Origin: Gammaproteobacteria bacterium
GTDB lineage: Bacteria > Pseudomonadota > Gammaproteobacteria > Pseudomonadales > Azotimanducaceae
DNA length: 7,599 nt
Assembly (NCBI GenBank): GCA_009840715.1
Contig: VXNE01000145.1
Location: forward strand, 1-7,599
Direction: 5' to 3'
A model generated the notes under the pieces. It had not been told where the DNA came from, made no database searches, and saw nothing but the letters and a program-made list of their open reading frames with translations. Of the stretch, positions 1 through 6,760 are shown in pieces (positions within the stretch are counted from its first letter, which is position 1; each line of letters starts with the position of its first letter). Both the position numbers and the translations under genes were made by a program.

Positions 1-532
1 GACCGCTGGCCACGGCCTCCAGAACGAGCAGGGTGGTTTCGCCGCGCGTCCCCACGATGTAGGCATGGTCCCGGTGGACCTTGATGTCGCGCCACGGGGA
101 CGCCGCGGTGTGCGTCGGCAGCCGGCCGAGGAACACCGGGTTCTCCGGCGCCGACACATCGACGAAGGCGGTGCCGTCCGTCATGCCCATAAACGCGTAT
201 TCCCGGCCCGTCGCCGGGTCGGCCCAGCCCCATAGGTCGTTGCCGTTGCCGCCGCCCATGTCTTCGAGCGGCACCCGGCTTTGCAGGGAGATGCCCGAAC
301 AGGGGAAATCGCCGGCGCGGCCGTTCACGCAGGACTGCGGGCCCGTGTTTGACGCCGGCGGTGGTGGCGCCGGGTCCGTCGCGGTGACGGGCGTCGCGGA
401 TGGACGGCTACTGCCGCCGCCCCCTCCTCCGCAGGCGCAGAGGAGCACGGCCACGAGGACCGCCGCGACAGCCGTGCGCGTGGGTCGGGCGACTGTCACG
501 ACTCCCGCCGGCGCCGAGGGACTTCCCGTCAT
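1..532 (-). CDS. Choice-of-anchor B-like (LVIVD-type) lipoprotein, N-terminal part, cut by window edge
   Basis: The visible 177 residues begin with a lipoprotein signal peptide: Arg15 and Arg19, a hydrophobic run at 21-31 (AVAAVLVAVLL), then the lipobox LCAC with Cys34 as the probable lipidated residue, followed by six glycines and a Ser/Pro/Ala-rich linker to about residue 65. The mature part resembles the start of the choice-of-anchor B family: a Cys pair (C68, C78, in NGRAGDFPCSG), then NDLWGWADPATGREYAFMG (98-116), DGTAFVDVSAPENPVFLGRLP, and WRDIKVHRDHAYIV (147-160). These are beta-propeller-like repeats; the family is presumed to be cell-surface or periplasmic and has no established biochemical activity. 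The +2 residue after Cys34 is Gly, which fits outer-membrane sorting in proteobacteria. The segment after HAYIV (GTRGETTLLVLEAV) differs from the HGMQVFDL-type sequence I associate with the family, so this may be a divergent member. The ATG at 532 is chosen because CGGAG lies five bases upstream. An in-frame GTG at residue 12 would give a shorter signal peptide but has a poorly spaced ribosome site. The gene lies ten bases after the hydrolase gene, so the two are probably cotranscribed. Confidence 0.78.
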   Translation of the reverse strand, partial: MTGSPSAPAGVVTVARPTRTAVAAVLVAVLLCACGGGGGGSSRPSATPVTATDPAPPPPASNTGPQSCVNGRAGDFPCSGISLQSRVPLEDMGGGNGNDLWGWADPATGREYAFMGMTDGTAFVDVSAPENPVFLGRLPTHTAASPWRDIKVHRDHAYIVGTRGETTLLVLEAVASG

Positions 533-537
533 CGAAG

Positions 538-541
538 CTCC
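538..541 (-). promoter_or_regulatory. Shine-Dalgarno site of the lipoprotein gene
   Basis: GGAG (CGGAG if 542 is included) reads on the minus strand five bases before the ATG at 532. It sits just after the TGA of the hydrolase gene (545-543), so a ribosome ending there can re-initiate. This favours the ATG at 532 over the internal GTG. Confidence 0.6.
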
Positions 542-542
542 G

Positions 543-1577
543 TCACGCCTCCAGCACGCCGTCCCAACCACCCTGCGCGTTGAGCAACTGGATCAGGTTC
601 TTCGGCCGATAGCCGCCGTCCTCTTCGAACCGCTGACGAACGCTCGGATGCACCGGCGTGTCGATGCCGGGTACGTCCAGGACCCGATCCTCCGCGGGCC
701 GGAGCCGGAACACCTTCACGCGTGACCGGTGGATGCGGGCGTGCGTCCCGTCCGTCAGCCCGGTGCGGAGATGCTCCTCGACGGCCAGTCCTGCCCGACC
801 CGCTTCCCGCAGCATCCACCCGAGCGCCACGTCCCCGATGCACGCGCCATCGGCGTCCGGCGTATGCCCGCCCCCGACGTCGGCGTGACATCCCGCGAAC
901 CAGACCTGCTTCAGGTCGACGCCGGCTTTGGGCTGCCACAGCGTGGGCTCGAAGTCCTGCCGCCGTTCGTCGATCGCCAGTGCATGCCGCGCCGTGCGGA
1001 CGTTGCCGCCCATGCGGTTGTCGTAGAACTCGTCGTTGCCGTCGAACAGGCCCATCAGGCTGAACGGAATGCCGAGCGCCCCGACCGTATCCCAGACCCC
1101 GACGAAGTGGATTTCGCGGGACGGATGGCTGTGCGCCGCCCGAAACGCCGCCGCGGCGTCCCCGCCTGGCCGGTTTGCGCGCGCGGGGCTCTTGTACATC
1201 CGCCACGCCCGCGCGATGAGCCGCGCATCGGCGCGGCGCACGATGCCGCAGTTGTGGATCAGTCCGCAGAGCGCCCGCACCGTGTAGGCCCCGCGGCTGA
1301 AGCCGAACAGGAAGATCCGGTCGCCCGGCGCGTAGTTGTGCACGACGTAGCGGTAGCCGTCGACGATGTTCTTGTGGATGCCGCGTCCGGTGGCCCCCGC
1401 GACGGCCCCGTCGTGGTAACTGCCGAGTCCCCAGTCGTAGAAGACGTGCTGGCGCGCGCCGCGGGCCTCCGGGGATACGGCCCGCGCGAGCCTGAGTACG
1501 TTGGTCGGATAATCCTTCGCGAGATCCTCTTCCGGCCGGTTCCAGGTGCCGTCGGCACACACGACGATATTCGCCAA
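543..1577 (-). CDS. DUF2235-family alpha/beta hydrolase (putative phospholipase/esterase)
   Basis: From the TTG start this is 344 residues. The protein has the hallmarks of DUF2235: IVVCADGTWN at the very N-terminus (4-13), the NVLRLARAV helix, VFYDWGLGS (45-53), RGIHKNIVDGYRYVVHNYAPGD (65-86), and the nucleophile elbow FLFGFSRGAYTVRAL (89-103) with Ser94 as probable catalytic serine. VGVWDTVGALG (159-169) supplies the likely catalytic Asp163, and WFAGCHADVGGGH (226-238) the likely His231. Family members include type VI secretion phospholipase effectors (Tle) and many uncharacterised hydrolases. No signal peptide, PAAR, VgrG or immunity-like partner is seen here, so an effector role is not supported and the substrate is unknown. 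Start choice: the frame stays open to an ATG at 1745 with a further ATG at 1649, but TTG at 1577 has GGAGAG seven bases upstream and places the conserved IVVCADGTWN at residue 4, as is usual in the family. The ATG at 1649 would add 24 residues with eight arginines. It has a weaker AGGGA site and remains possible. The lipoprotein gene follows ten bases downstream. Confidence 0.87.
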   Translation of the reverse strand: MANIVVCADGTWNRPEEDLAKDYPTNVLRLARAVSPEARGARQHVFYDWGLGSYHDGAVAGATGRGIHKNIVDGYRYVVHNYAPGDRIFLFGFSRGAYTVRALCGLIHNCGIVRRADARLIARAWRMYKSPARANRPGGDAAAAFRAAHSHPSREIHFVGVWDTVGALGIPFSLMGLFDGNDEFYDNRMGGNVRTARHALAIDERRQDFEPTLWQPKAGVDLKQVWFAGCHADVGGGHTPDADGACIGDVALGWMLREAGRAGLAVEEHLRTGLTDGTHARIHRSRVKVFRLRPAEDRVLDVPGIDTPVHPSVRQRFEEDGGYRPKNLIQLLNAQGGWDGVLEA

Positions 1578-1800
1578 GTTCGTTCTCTCCGGGGTCGACA
1601 CGCGCGGCAACCGTACACGTTGCAGGCGTCGATGTCGCACGCGTTTCATCCGCGATTCCCTATGGACCGGGCGGCACCCGATACGGAGAGTCACCGGCAC
1701 CAGCAAGCCGAGCGCGCGCGAAGAAACACGCCCACTACCCGGCATGGACAGAACGGTTACGTGACAGGAGGGAGCGGCTTCGCCGATGCGCGCCGGACTG
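1578..1800. other. Intergenic gap between the secreted HEFTH protein and the hydrolase
   Basis: These 223 bases are the only sizeable gap in the window. Read on the minus strand, they hold the Shine-Dalgarno of the hydrolase at 1590-1585 and a short hairpin CGGC-GAA-GCCG at 1785-1775, which has no T-run and so is not a convincing intrinsic terminator. The best sigma70-like pair is TTGCTG (1706-1701) and TATCGG (1683-1678) with a 17-base spacer; each hexamer matches consensus at only three positions. The gap is long enough for a separate promoter, but the sequence does not prove one. The hydrolase frame stays open through part of it (to 1745), so some could be coding if a longer start is used. 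Confidence 0.5.
1585..1590 (-). promoter_or_regulatory. Shine-Dalgarno site deciding the TTG start of the DUF2235 hydrolase
   Basis: GGAGAG reads on the minus strand seven bases before TTG at 1577. Strength and spacing are both good. Together with the position of the conserved IVVCADGTWN motif, it supports the non-ATG start. Confidence 0.6.
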
Positions 1801-4800
1801 TCACGGAACGACGTCTCCGGGCTCGAGAACGACGGGTAAGCGACGGACCGGCACCAACGGCGCTGCCCCGCTCGAGACGCTGGGCGCCACCGTCGTCATC
1901 TCGGACCGACCGCCCGTCACCCGCGCCCAGTGCTCGACGACCTTGTCCCGATACGCCTGGTGCAGTGCCAGCAGCTCCGTATCGGCGGTCTTGCCCGGCT
2001 CCACCAGGTAGACGAGCCCGGCGTTGAACACGGTCTGCGCGTTGCTGGCCGCGGGTACGCGCGGGCCTTCGGCGGCGATGATCCGGTCGATGGTCACGAT
2101 CTCCTTGTCCGCCGTGTACGGCCCAGTTGCGCCGGCGCCGCGGACCGGCCGCAGGTTACGCAGGAGGAACATGTCCGGCACCTCGCTCGCGTCCGCGAGC
2201 CCCATGGCGTAGAGATCGAGCCAGGAGTGGCCGCCACCCAGCAAGATGCCCACGTCCTCGATGAGCGTGAACGTTCCGTCTGCGTTCTCTCGCCAACTGC
2301 GCCCACCCATCAAGGACGTCGGGGCCGTCGCGTCGGCGCGCCAGGGAAAGGCGGCCGGCGCGTGGAACTCGCGCTGCCAGTGGCATCGGCAGGGATCCCC
2401 GAACAGCGGTTCTCGCTGGCCGTCGCGGTCATAGGACATGTACGCCGTCCACGCGTGCGTGAACTCGTGCGCGAGCAGGAATAGCCCCCAGTCGAAACGC
2501 GCGCCCGGGTCCAGGGAATCGTCCGCAACATGGTTCGAGCGCATCCATACGGGCAACAGCCAGTGACCCTTGAGCCGGCTCGCCTCACACTGCGGCGTGT
2601 TCCTGCCGAGGAGACCGACGCCGCGCACCTCGGTGTTTCCCCGGTAAGGTACCCAGGGAGTGCCCGGCTCCTGAACGTCCAGGCGAAACTCGCTATGGAA
2701 CACGAGCAGGTCGAACCCATCGCCTGCCAGCTCCACCACCCGGCACGCCAGATCCCAGATGCTGAGGATGCGGCGATAACGGAACACCTCGCTCTGTCCC
2801 GAGGCAGCGGCGGTCCCGGGCGTCGAGAGGTCAGGTAGGGACGCGGGGACGGGCAGTCTCGCTTGCGTCGGCATGCCCGTTTCGCTCTCGACAACCCCTC
2901 CGGTGACACGGAACTGGACCGCGGCCGCAATCACGCTCACGGACAAGCCTGCCAACTCCTGTGTGTCCGCCAGGAGAGCGACGCTTCTGGCCTCCTGCCG
3001 CGGCAGTAGCGTGCCGCCATTCGCCCAGGACTGACCCGCACGGAGTTCCACGCTCCAGAACAGGTCCAGGTCCTCGGTGTCGAACTGCACCCAGTGCGGT
3101 TCCTCGACGTCCACGTAGACCCGGTAGGAGTAGTGCTCGCCTTCGCCGGGTTCCGGAATCGGCTCACGGAGCGTGAACTCCACGATGACGTTGCGGCCCC
3201 CGTTCGTCTCGTGGATCGTCACTTCCGTCAGATCGAGATGGCCGCTAACGGTATCGCTGGTTGGGTCCGCAATGCCGACGACAAGATCGCCCTTAACGTT
3301 GCCCTCCCCCGAAAAGAGGCCGACTACACCATCGCCCAGGTCGACATCGCGGTAGTGGAACGCGATGCGGCCGTCCGAGTACAGCGTCGCCTGGACGCTG
3401 CCGGAGGTCTCCGGCGCTACTCCGTGTACATGGAACAGGGGCTCGGTCGCGGACCAGGTGACGACGATGCGGTCCGTAGCCGTCGCGACGTTGAGCGCGT
3501 ACGTGCTCGACAGGCCACCCAGGATCGGCTTGTACAGGGGCGCGATGACCCGGCTGGTGGTCAGCTCCGCAGCATACTCGCGCATGGTGTCGAACCGGCG
3601 CCCAAGGTCCGCATACGGGTCTCGGAAGGTGTCGCCAAAGGTCAGCACGCCCCGCCGGCGCACGCCGACGGCGTCCCAACGCTCCCCGCCGAACTCGAAG
3701 CTGAAGGGAAGCGAGATCTCCGCGCCGTCGGTGACCGCTTCGCCCAGGTCTTCCTCCCAGGCCAACGCCCGCACTTCCCTCGCGTAACCGCCCTCCCCGT
3801 CCGGCGTGAAGAGCAGCGTGCGGTCGTTCAGGTCGAACAGGTTCTCCGGCGTGGTGTCGTCCGGTCCGAGCTCGAGGACGATCCGCCCGTCCCCAGTGGT
3901 CCACGCACCGTCGGCCGAGTTAGGCGGCTCCGGGTCCACGCCGCGCCACGCAAGGTCATCCACCAAGCCCGCGTAGTGCCCTGCCAGCGCTGTCGAACCG
4001 GATAGGCGGTACTCCACCCAATCACCGTTGCCCGAATGACGCAACAGGAGAGAGTTTTCGCCGTCGCCGTCGAAATCGGCGATGGCCGCACGATCGTACG
4101 CGGCGTCGCGCGGTACACCCCGCTGCCGGCGCAAGACGGCTCGGGGACCGTTCATCTCGTATTGGATCCACGCGCCCGTGCCCCGGTGGCGCAGGAGGAC
4201 ATCGTCCCTGCCGTCTCCGTTCAGGTCGCCGACACCCTCGAACGAGAAGGCCAGGTTGCGGGTCAGCGGGACGCGTCGCAGGGCCCCACGGACCCCGGCG
4301 TTCATCTCGTACGAGACCCAGGTCCCCGAGTTCGCATGGCGCAGGAGCACGTCCGCGCGTCCGTCCCCGTTGAAGTCCCCGAGCCCCGCGAACACGTACC
4401 CGAGGTTCCGCGTCACGCCGATGCCCCGGCGGAGTTCCGAGCGGGTCCCATCCATCAGGTACGCGATCCACTCCCCGGTGGACGTGTTCCGCAACACGAG
4501 GTCGTCGCGGCCGTCGCCGTCCAGGTCAGCGACCCCACGGAACTCGAACACGGGGTTTTCCGTGATCCTGAGCCCCCCGCGGAGCACGACCCGTGGCGAG
4601 GCATCCGGCGCCTGCACCGCGTAGTAAAGCCATGAACGGTCATCCCTTCGCCTGAACAGGACATCGTCTCGGCCGTCACCGTCGAAATCGCCGACCGCCA
4701 GAAAGCGATAGACATCGTCGGCGGGCAGCGGGAGCGCGTGTTCCTCGGCGCCTGTATCGGCCAGCGCGTAGTACCGCCATGCGCCGCTCTCGGCGTGGCG

Positions 4801-4968
4801 GAGGAGGAGTTCGTCGCGTCCATCGCCGTCGAAGTCGCCGGTGCGCGTATCGGCGGAGCCGTGATGACCAGCCAGGGCCAAGGCCACGGCCGCAATCGTG
4901 GCACGGCCGAAAGGCATCTGACAGGGAGCCCTTACTGTCCGCAATAACACCTCGCGCCATCCAGACAT
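1801..4968 (-). CDS. Secreted FG-GAP/VCBS repeat protein with nidogen-like region and C-terminal HEFTH metallopeptidase-like domain
   Basis: This encodes 1055 residues from the chosen start. N-terminal export signal: a basic region, then a hydrophobic ATIAAVALALA at 23-33 and likely cleavage after GHHGSA near 39. Residues 45-325 hold six FG-GAP/VCBS-like repeats of about 50 residues, each with a Ca-binding-type loop (DFDGDGRDE, DLDGDGRDD, DFNGDGRAD and so on). About 375-565 is a beta-rich region with LPFSFEFGGERWDAVGVRRRGVLTFG, resembling nidogen-like or sandwich domains. The C-terminal domain has HEFTHAW at 834-840 (the HExxH zinc motif), then CRCHW (860-864), SLMGGRSWRENADGTF, and HSWLDLYAMG...SEVPDMF (914-934). 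The only four cysteines of the mature chain lie in this half (742, 794, 860, 862), consistent with disulfides outside the cytoplasm. It is probably an extracellular zinc peptidase; the substrate is unknown, and loss of activity cannot be excluded. There is no C-terminal anchor or obvious sorting tail. Start choice: ATG at 4968 has AGGAG ten bases upstream; ATG at 4917 also keeps the hydrophobic signal core but has a poorer site, and ATG at 5076 lies inside the upstream gene. Confidence 0.78.
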   Translation of the reverse strand: MSGWREVLLRTVRAPCQMPFGRATIAAVALALAGHHGSADTRTGDFDGDGRDELLLRHAESGAWRYYALADTGAEEHALPLPADDVYRFLAVGDFDGDGRDDVLFRRRDDRSWLYYAVQAPDASPRVVLRGGLRITENPVFEFRGVADLDGDGRDDLVLRNTSTGEWIAYLMDGTRSELRRGIGVTRNLGYVFAGLGDFNGDGRADVLLRHANSGTWVSYEMNAGVRGALRRVPLTRNLAFSFEGVGDLNGDGRDDVLLRHRGTGAWIQYEMNGPRAVLRRQRGVPRDAAYDRAAIADFDGDGENSLLLRHSGNGDWVEYRLSGSTALAGHYAGLVDDLAWRGVDPEPPNSADGAWTTGDGRIVLELGPDDTTPENLFDLNDRTLLFTPDGEGGYAREVRALAWEEDLGEAVTDGAEISLPFSFEFGGERWDAVGVRRRGVLTFGDTFRDPYADLGRRFDTMREYAAELTTSRVIAPLYKPILGGLSSTYALNVATATDRIVVTWSATEPLFHVHGVAPETSGSVQATLYSDGRIAFHYRDVDLGDGVVGLFSGEGNVKGDLVVGIADPTSDTVSGHLDLTEVTIHETNGGRNVIVEFTLREPIPEPGEGEHYSYRVYVDVEEPHWVQFDTEDLDLFWSVELRAGQSWANGGTLLPRQEARSVALLADTQELAGLSVSVIAAAVQFRVTGGVVESETGMPTQARLPVPASLPDLSTPGTAAASGQSEVFRYRRILSIWDLACRVVELAGDGFDLLVFHSEFRLDVQEPGTPWVPYRGNTEVRGVGLLGRNTPQCEASRLKGHWLLPVWMRSNHVADDSLDPGARFDWGLFLLAHEFTHAWTAYMSYDRDGQREPLFGDPCRCHWQREFHAPAAFPWRADATAPTSLMGGRSWRENADGTFTLIEDVGILLGGGHSWLDLYAMGLADASEVPDMFLLRNLRPVRGAGATGPYTADKEIVTIDRIIAAEGPRVPAASNAQTVFNAGLVYLVEPGKTADTELLALHQAYRDKVVEHWARVTGGRSEMTTVAPSVSSGAAPLVPVRRLPVVLEPGDVVP
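3991..4836 (-). repeat. Six tandem FG-GAP/VCBS-like protein repeats with Ca-binding loops
   Basis: The acidic loops start at residues 45, 94, 148, 198, 248 and 298 of the secreted protein, so the spacing is 49, 54, 50, 50 and 50. Each unit runs: GDxDGDGRDDVLLRH, a short turn (SGTW, TGAW or similar), a strand such as VSYEMN, then an Arg-rich link and a second strand before the next loop. Repeats 4 and 5 are the most alike (VLLRH...GTW/GAW...YEMN). The last loop is degenerate at its end (DFDGDGENS), typical of a terminal repeat. Such repeats form blades of a beta-propeller that bind Ca2+. Six is close to the seven blades of integrin-type propellers; a seventh, non-consensus blade may lie just after residue 325 (DDLAWRGV). 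Confidence 0.85.
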
Positions 4969-4978
4969 CGTTGCGGCG

Positions 4979-4983
4979 CTCCT
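4979..4983 (-). promoter_or_regulatory. Shine-Dalgarno AGGAG overlapping the upstream stop codon
   Basis: On the minus strand the sequence reads TAGGAG, in which TAG (4984-4982) ends the glycosyltransferase-sulfotransferase gene and AGGAG (4983-4979) precedes ATG 4968 by ten bases. This arrangement suggests translational coupling and supports ATG 4968 as the start of the secreted protein. Confidence 0.5.
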
Positions 4984-6760
4984 ATGCCGACAGCCCGCGT
5001 AGTCGAACGAACTCCGCGAGATAGGACAGCCGCAGGAGGCAGGACACCAGCCTGTGCCTCCGGCGGCCCGGTTCACCCTCGAACACTACCGCCGGTGGGA
5101 CACGCACTTCCGTCGAGACGCGAAGGAACGCGAAGACCTGGCGCAGCACCGCGTCGTGGTCGCGCAAAAGGTCCTCGGCGCGCACCACCAACACCCGTTC
5201 GCGAGGGAACACGCCGTAAAGGTTGCGCAACTGGCGGCTGTAGAGCCCGCGGGCGCGGTAGCTGTGCACGCGTTGCGCGGACTCCGGGTGCCGCGGATCG
5301 CGGCTGCGTCGCAGGCGGAAGGGTTCCAGCAAGAGCGCCTGCCACAGCGGCCGCCGCTCGCCACCACGCCCTTTCTCCATGTAGTAGTGAGAGATTGCGC
5401 GTTCCACCGGGTCCCGCAGCAGCACGATGACCCTGAGGTCCGGGTTGTAGCGCCGCAGTTCGGCGGGGACGTCAGACAGGAACAGGTAGATGGGCGTGGC
5501 CTCTCCGAGGACCGTGTCGCCCGGCAAGCCCGTGAACCGACTTTGGGCGAAGTGCGGGCGGTAGCGTTCGTCGATGTCCGCCGGAGCCCACTCGCCGGAG
5601 TAGTCCGGCGCGTCGAACAGGTGCACCTCTTTCAGCGACGACATGCCGATCTGCGGGTGCACGTCCAGGAACTGCGCGAGCGCGGAGGTCCCGGCCTTCT
5701 GGGCTCCGACGATCATGAAGGACAGGCGCGGACGGTGAGGCGTTTGGCGGGCTGGGCTCTCGCTGCCCGCCTCGGCCCAGAGCCCGTCCACGTCGCGGAG
5801 CACCGCATGAAACCTGCACCGCTCCACGCCCAGCGCATGAGCGGCGACGGTGTCGGCCGCGCCGGTCAGGAGCGCGGCGCGAGCCTCTTCCGGGAGCCAG
5901 AAGGCGTGCCCGACGGCACGGGCCACGCTGTCGGGGTCCTGCTGCGACACGATGCAGTTCTCGCCGTCGTGGCAGAAGCCGCGGTTACCGACCGCGTCCA
6001 GCGTAACGACGACACAGCCGCACGCCATCGCCTCGAGCGCCGGCAGGTAGAAACCCTCGGTCGGATCGGGCAGGCAGACGGCCACCCGCGTTTCGGCGAG
6101 GTAGGCGAGGAAACTGCCGCGCTCCCGGACCCCAGTGAGGATCTCGTGCTCCACGCCGTCCCGCCGCAGGCGCTCCGACAGCGATGCCGCAAGTTCCGGG
6201 CGCTTGTAGCCGACGATGGCGACGGGCCGCCGCCGGCCTTCCCATGCGCCACCGCCACCCGCTTGGTCCCAGTCCCACGGCGGCAGTTCCGTCGCATTCG
6301 GAATAGCGATGACCGGCCCCTGCGGACGCCCCGTCCGCGCCACCGCGTCCGCGACCTCCGCGCTCACGCAGATGCGAATTGCCCGGCGCGGCAGATAACT
6401 CCAGAGTTCGGTGTCCGGGTCCGCGTGACGCACGTGCTGCACCAGGTTGATGCGCGGACGGTCCGTTCCGTCGAGGGCCATGGCGTCCAGGTAGCGCCAG
6501 TCCGTCCCGGCAAGGAACAGCACGTCCTCCGACGCCGGCGTCCAGGTCGCCGCGCCGTCGACACGGCCGACCGGCCAAAGGCGGCGCCGCTCCGCCGCTA
6601 GAGCCTCGTTCAGCGGTCCGCCCGTAAACGCGATGCGGGTCTCGAAACCCGGCATCCGGCGCGCATGTCCGAAGTAGTGCGAGTGCTTGATCTCGCCACC
6701 GGTCACCGCCTTGAAGGCGCGGTGGAACCAGATCGTGCGCCGGGTTTCCCGGTCGGTCAT
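4982..6760 (-). CDS. Bifunctional glycosyltransferase (GT4/GT-B type) - sulfotransferase (NDST-like) fusion
   Basis: This encodes 592 residues in two domains. Residues 1 to about 325 are a GT-B glycosyltransferase. The N-terminal lobe starts TIWFHRAFKAVTGGEIKHSHYF, with a Gly-Gly loop. The C-terminal lobe has PVAIVGYKRPELA (179-191), a short inter-strand region, and PDPTEGFYLPALEAMACGC (231-249) with the EX7E motif, Glu235 and Glu243, that contacts the nucleotide-sugar in GT4-like enzymes. A hydrophilic linker (about 327-344) leads to a sulfotransferase at 345-592. This has the PAPS 5'-phosphosulfate loop FMIVGAQKAGTSAL (348-361), KEVHLFD (377-383) with Glu378 in the position of the catalytic Glu of heparan N-sulfotransferase-like enzymes, and the 3'-phosphate motif VLLRDPVERAISHYY (446-460) with Arg449 and Ser457. 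The expected reactions are sugar transfer from a nucleotide-sugar and sulfate transfer from PAPS, probably on the same cytoplasmic glycan intermediate; donor and acceptor are unknown. No membrane segment is seen. The ATG at 6760 overlaps the TGA of the upstream sulfotransferase (ATGA). It is preferred because conserved sequence begins right after it and the upstream frame falls inside the neighbouring gene. Confidence 0.88.
   Translation of the reverse strand: MTDRETRRTIWFHRAFKAVTGGEIKHSHYFGHARRMPGFETRIAFTGGPLNEALAAERRRLWPVGRVDGAATWTPASEDVLFLAGTDWRYLDAMALDGTDRPRINLVQHVRHADPDTELWSYLPRRAIRICVSAEVADAVARTGRPQGPVIAIPNATELPPWDWDQAGGGGAWEGRRRPVAIVGYKRPELAASLSERLRRDGVEHEILTGVRERGSFLAYLAETRVAVCLPDPTEGFYLPALEAMACGCVVVTLDAVGNRGFCHDGENCIVSQQDPDSVARAVGHAFWLPEEARAALLTGAADTVAAHALGVERCRFHAVLRDVDGLWAEAGSESPARQTPHRPRLSFMIVGAQKAGTSALAQFLDVHPQIGMSSLKEVHLFDAPDYSGEWAPADIDERYRPHFAQSRFTGLPGDTVLGEATPIYLFLSDVPAELRRYNPDLRVIVLLRDPVERAISHYYMEKGRGGERRPLWQALLLEPFRLRRSRDPRHPESAQRVHSYRARGLYSRQLRNLYGVFPRERVLVVRAEDLLRDHDAVLRQVFAFLRVSTEVRVPPAVVFEGEPGRRRHRLVSCLLRLSYLAEFVRLRGLSA
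6757..6760 (-). promoter_or_regulatory. ATGA stop-start overlap coupling the two sulfotransferase genes
   Basis: ATG at 6760-6758 shares two bases with the TGA at 6759-6757. No strong Shine-Dalgarno precedes the ATG (the upstream bases are GC-rich without a clear GGAG). Re-initiation by ribosomes that finish the first sulfotransferase is therefore likely, which would keep the two products in ratio. Confidence 0.7.

Noticed and set aside
81..725. Plus-strand open frame (214 codons) over the lipoprotein and hydrolase end.
   Set aside because: Its proline/arginine-rich translation is a mirror of the minus-strand lipoprotein, which has a lipobox and family motifs.
1678..1706. TTGCTG-N17-TATCGG as a promoter for the hydrolase-lipoprotein pair.
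   Set aside because: Both hexamers match consensus at only three of six positions; this is expected by chance in a 223-base gap. Noted in the gap entry but not called.
1650..1745. Upstream ATG at 1745 as the start of the hydrolase.
   Set aside because: It would add a long non-conserved N-terminus with no clear export signal, and the TTG at 1577 has the better ribosome site and puts the conserved motif near residue 1.
1775..1785. Hairpin CGGC-TTC-GCCG just downstream of the secreted protein gene, considered as a terminator.
   Set aside because: The stem is only four base pairs and no T-run follows on the transcribed strand.
729..2027. Plus-strand open frame (432 codons) across the hydrolase, the gap and the end of the secreted protein.
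   Set aside because: It runs antisense over two genes and their intergenic gap without any domain, Shine-Dalgarno logic or protein-like motif.
3094..4005. Plus-strand open frame (303 codons) opposite the nidogen-like region.
   Set aside because: It is antisense to the secreted protein, with no family resemblance.
5054..6601. Long plus-strand open frame (515 codons) opposite the glycosyltransferase-sulfotransferase fusion.
   Set aside because: It is antisense to a gene with clear domain motifs, its translation shows no recognisable family, and GC-rich DNA keeps mirror frames open by codon bias.
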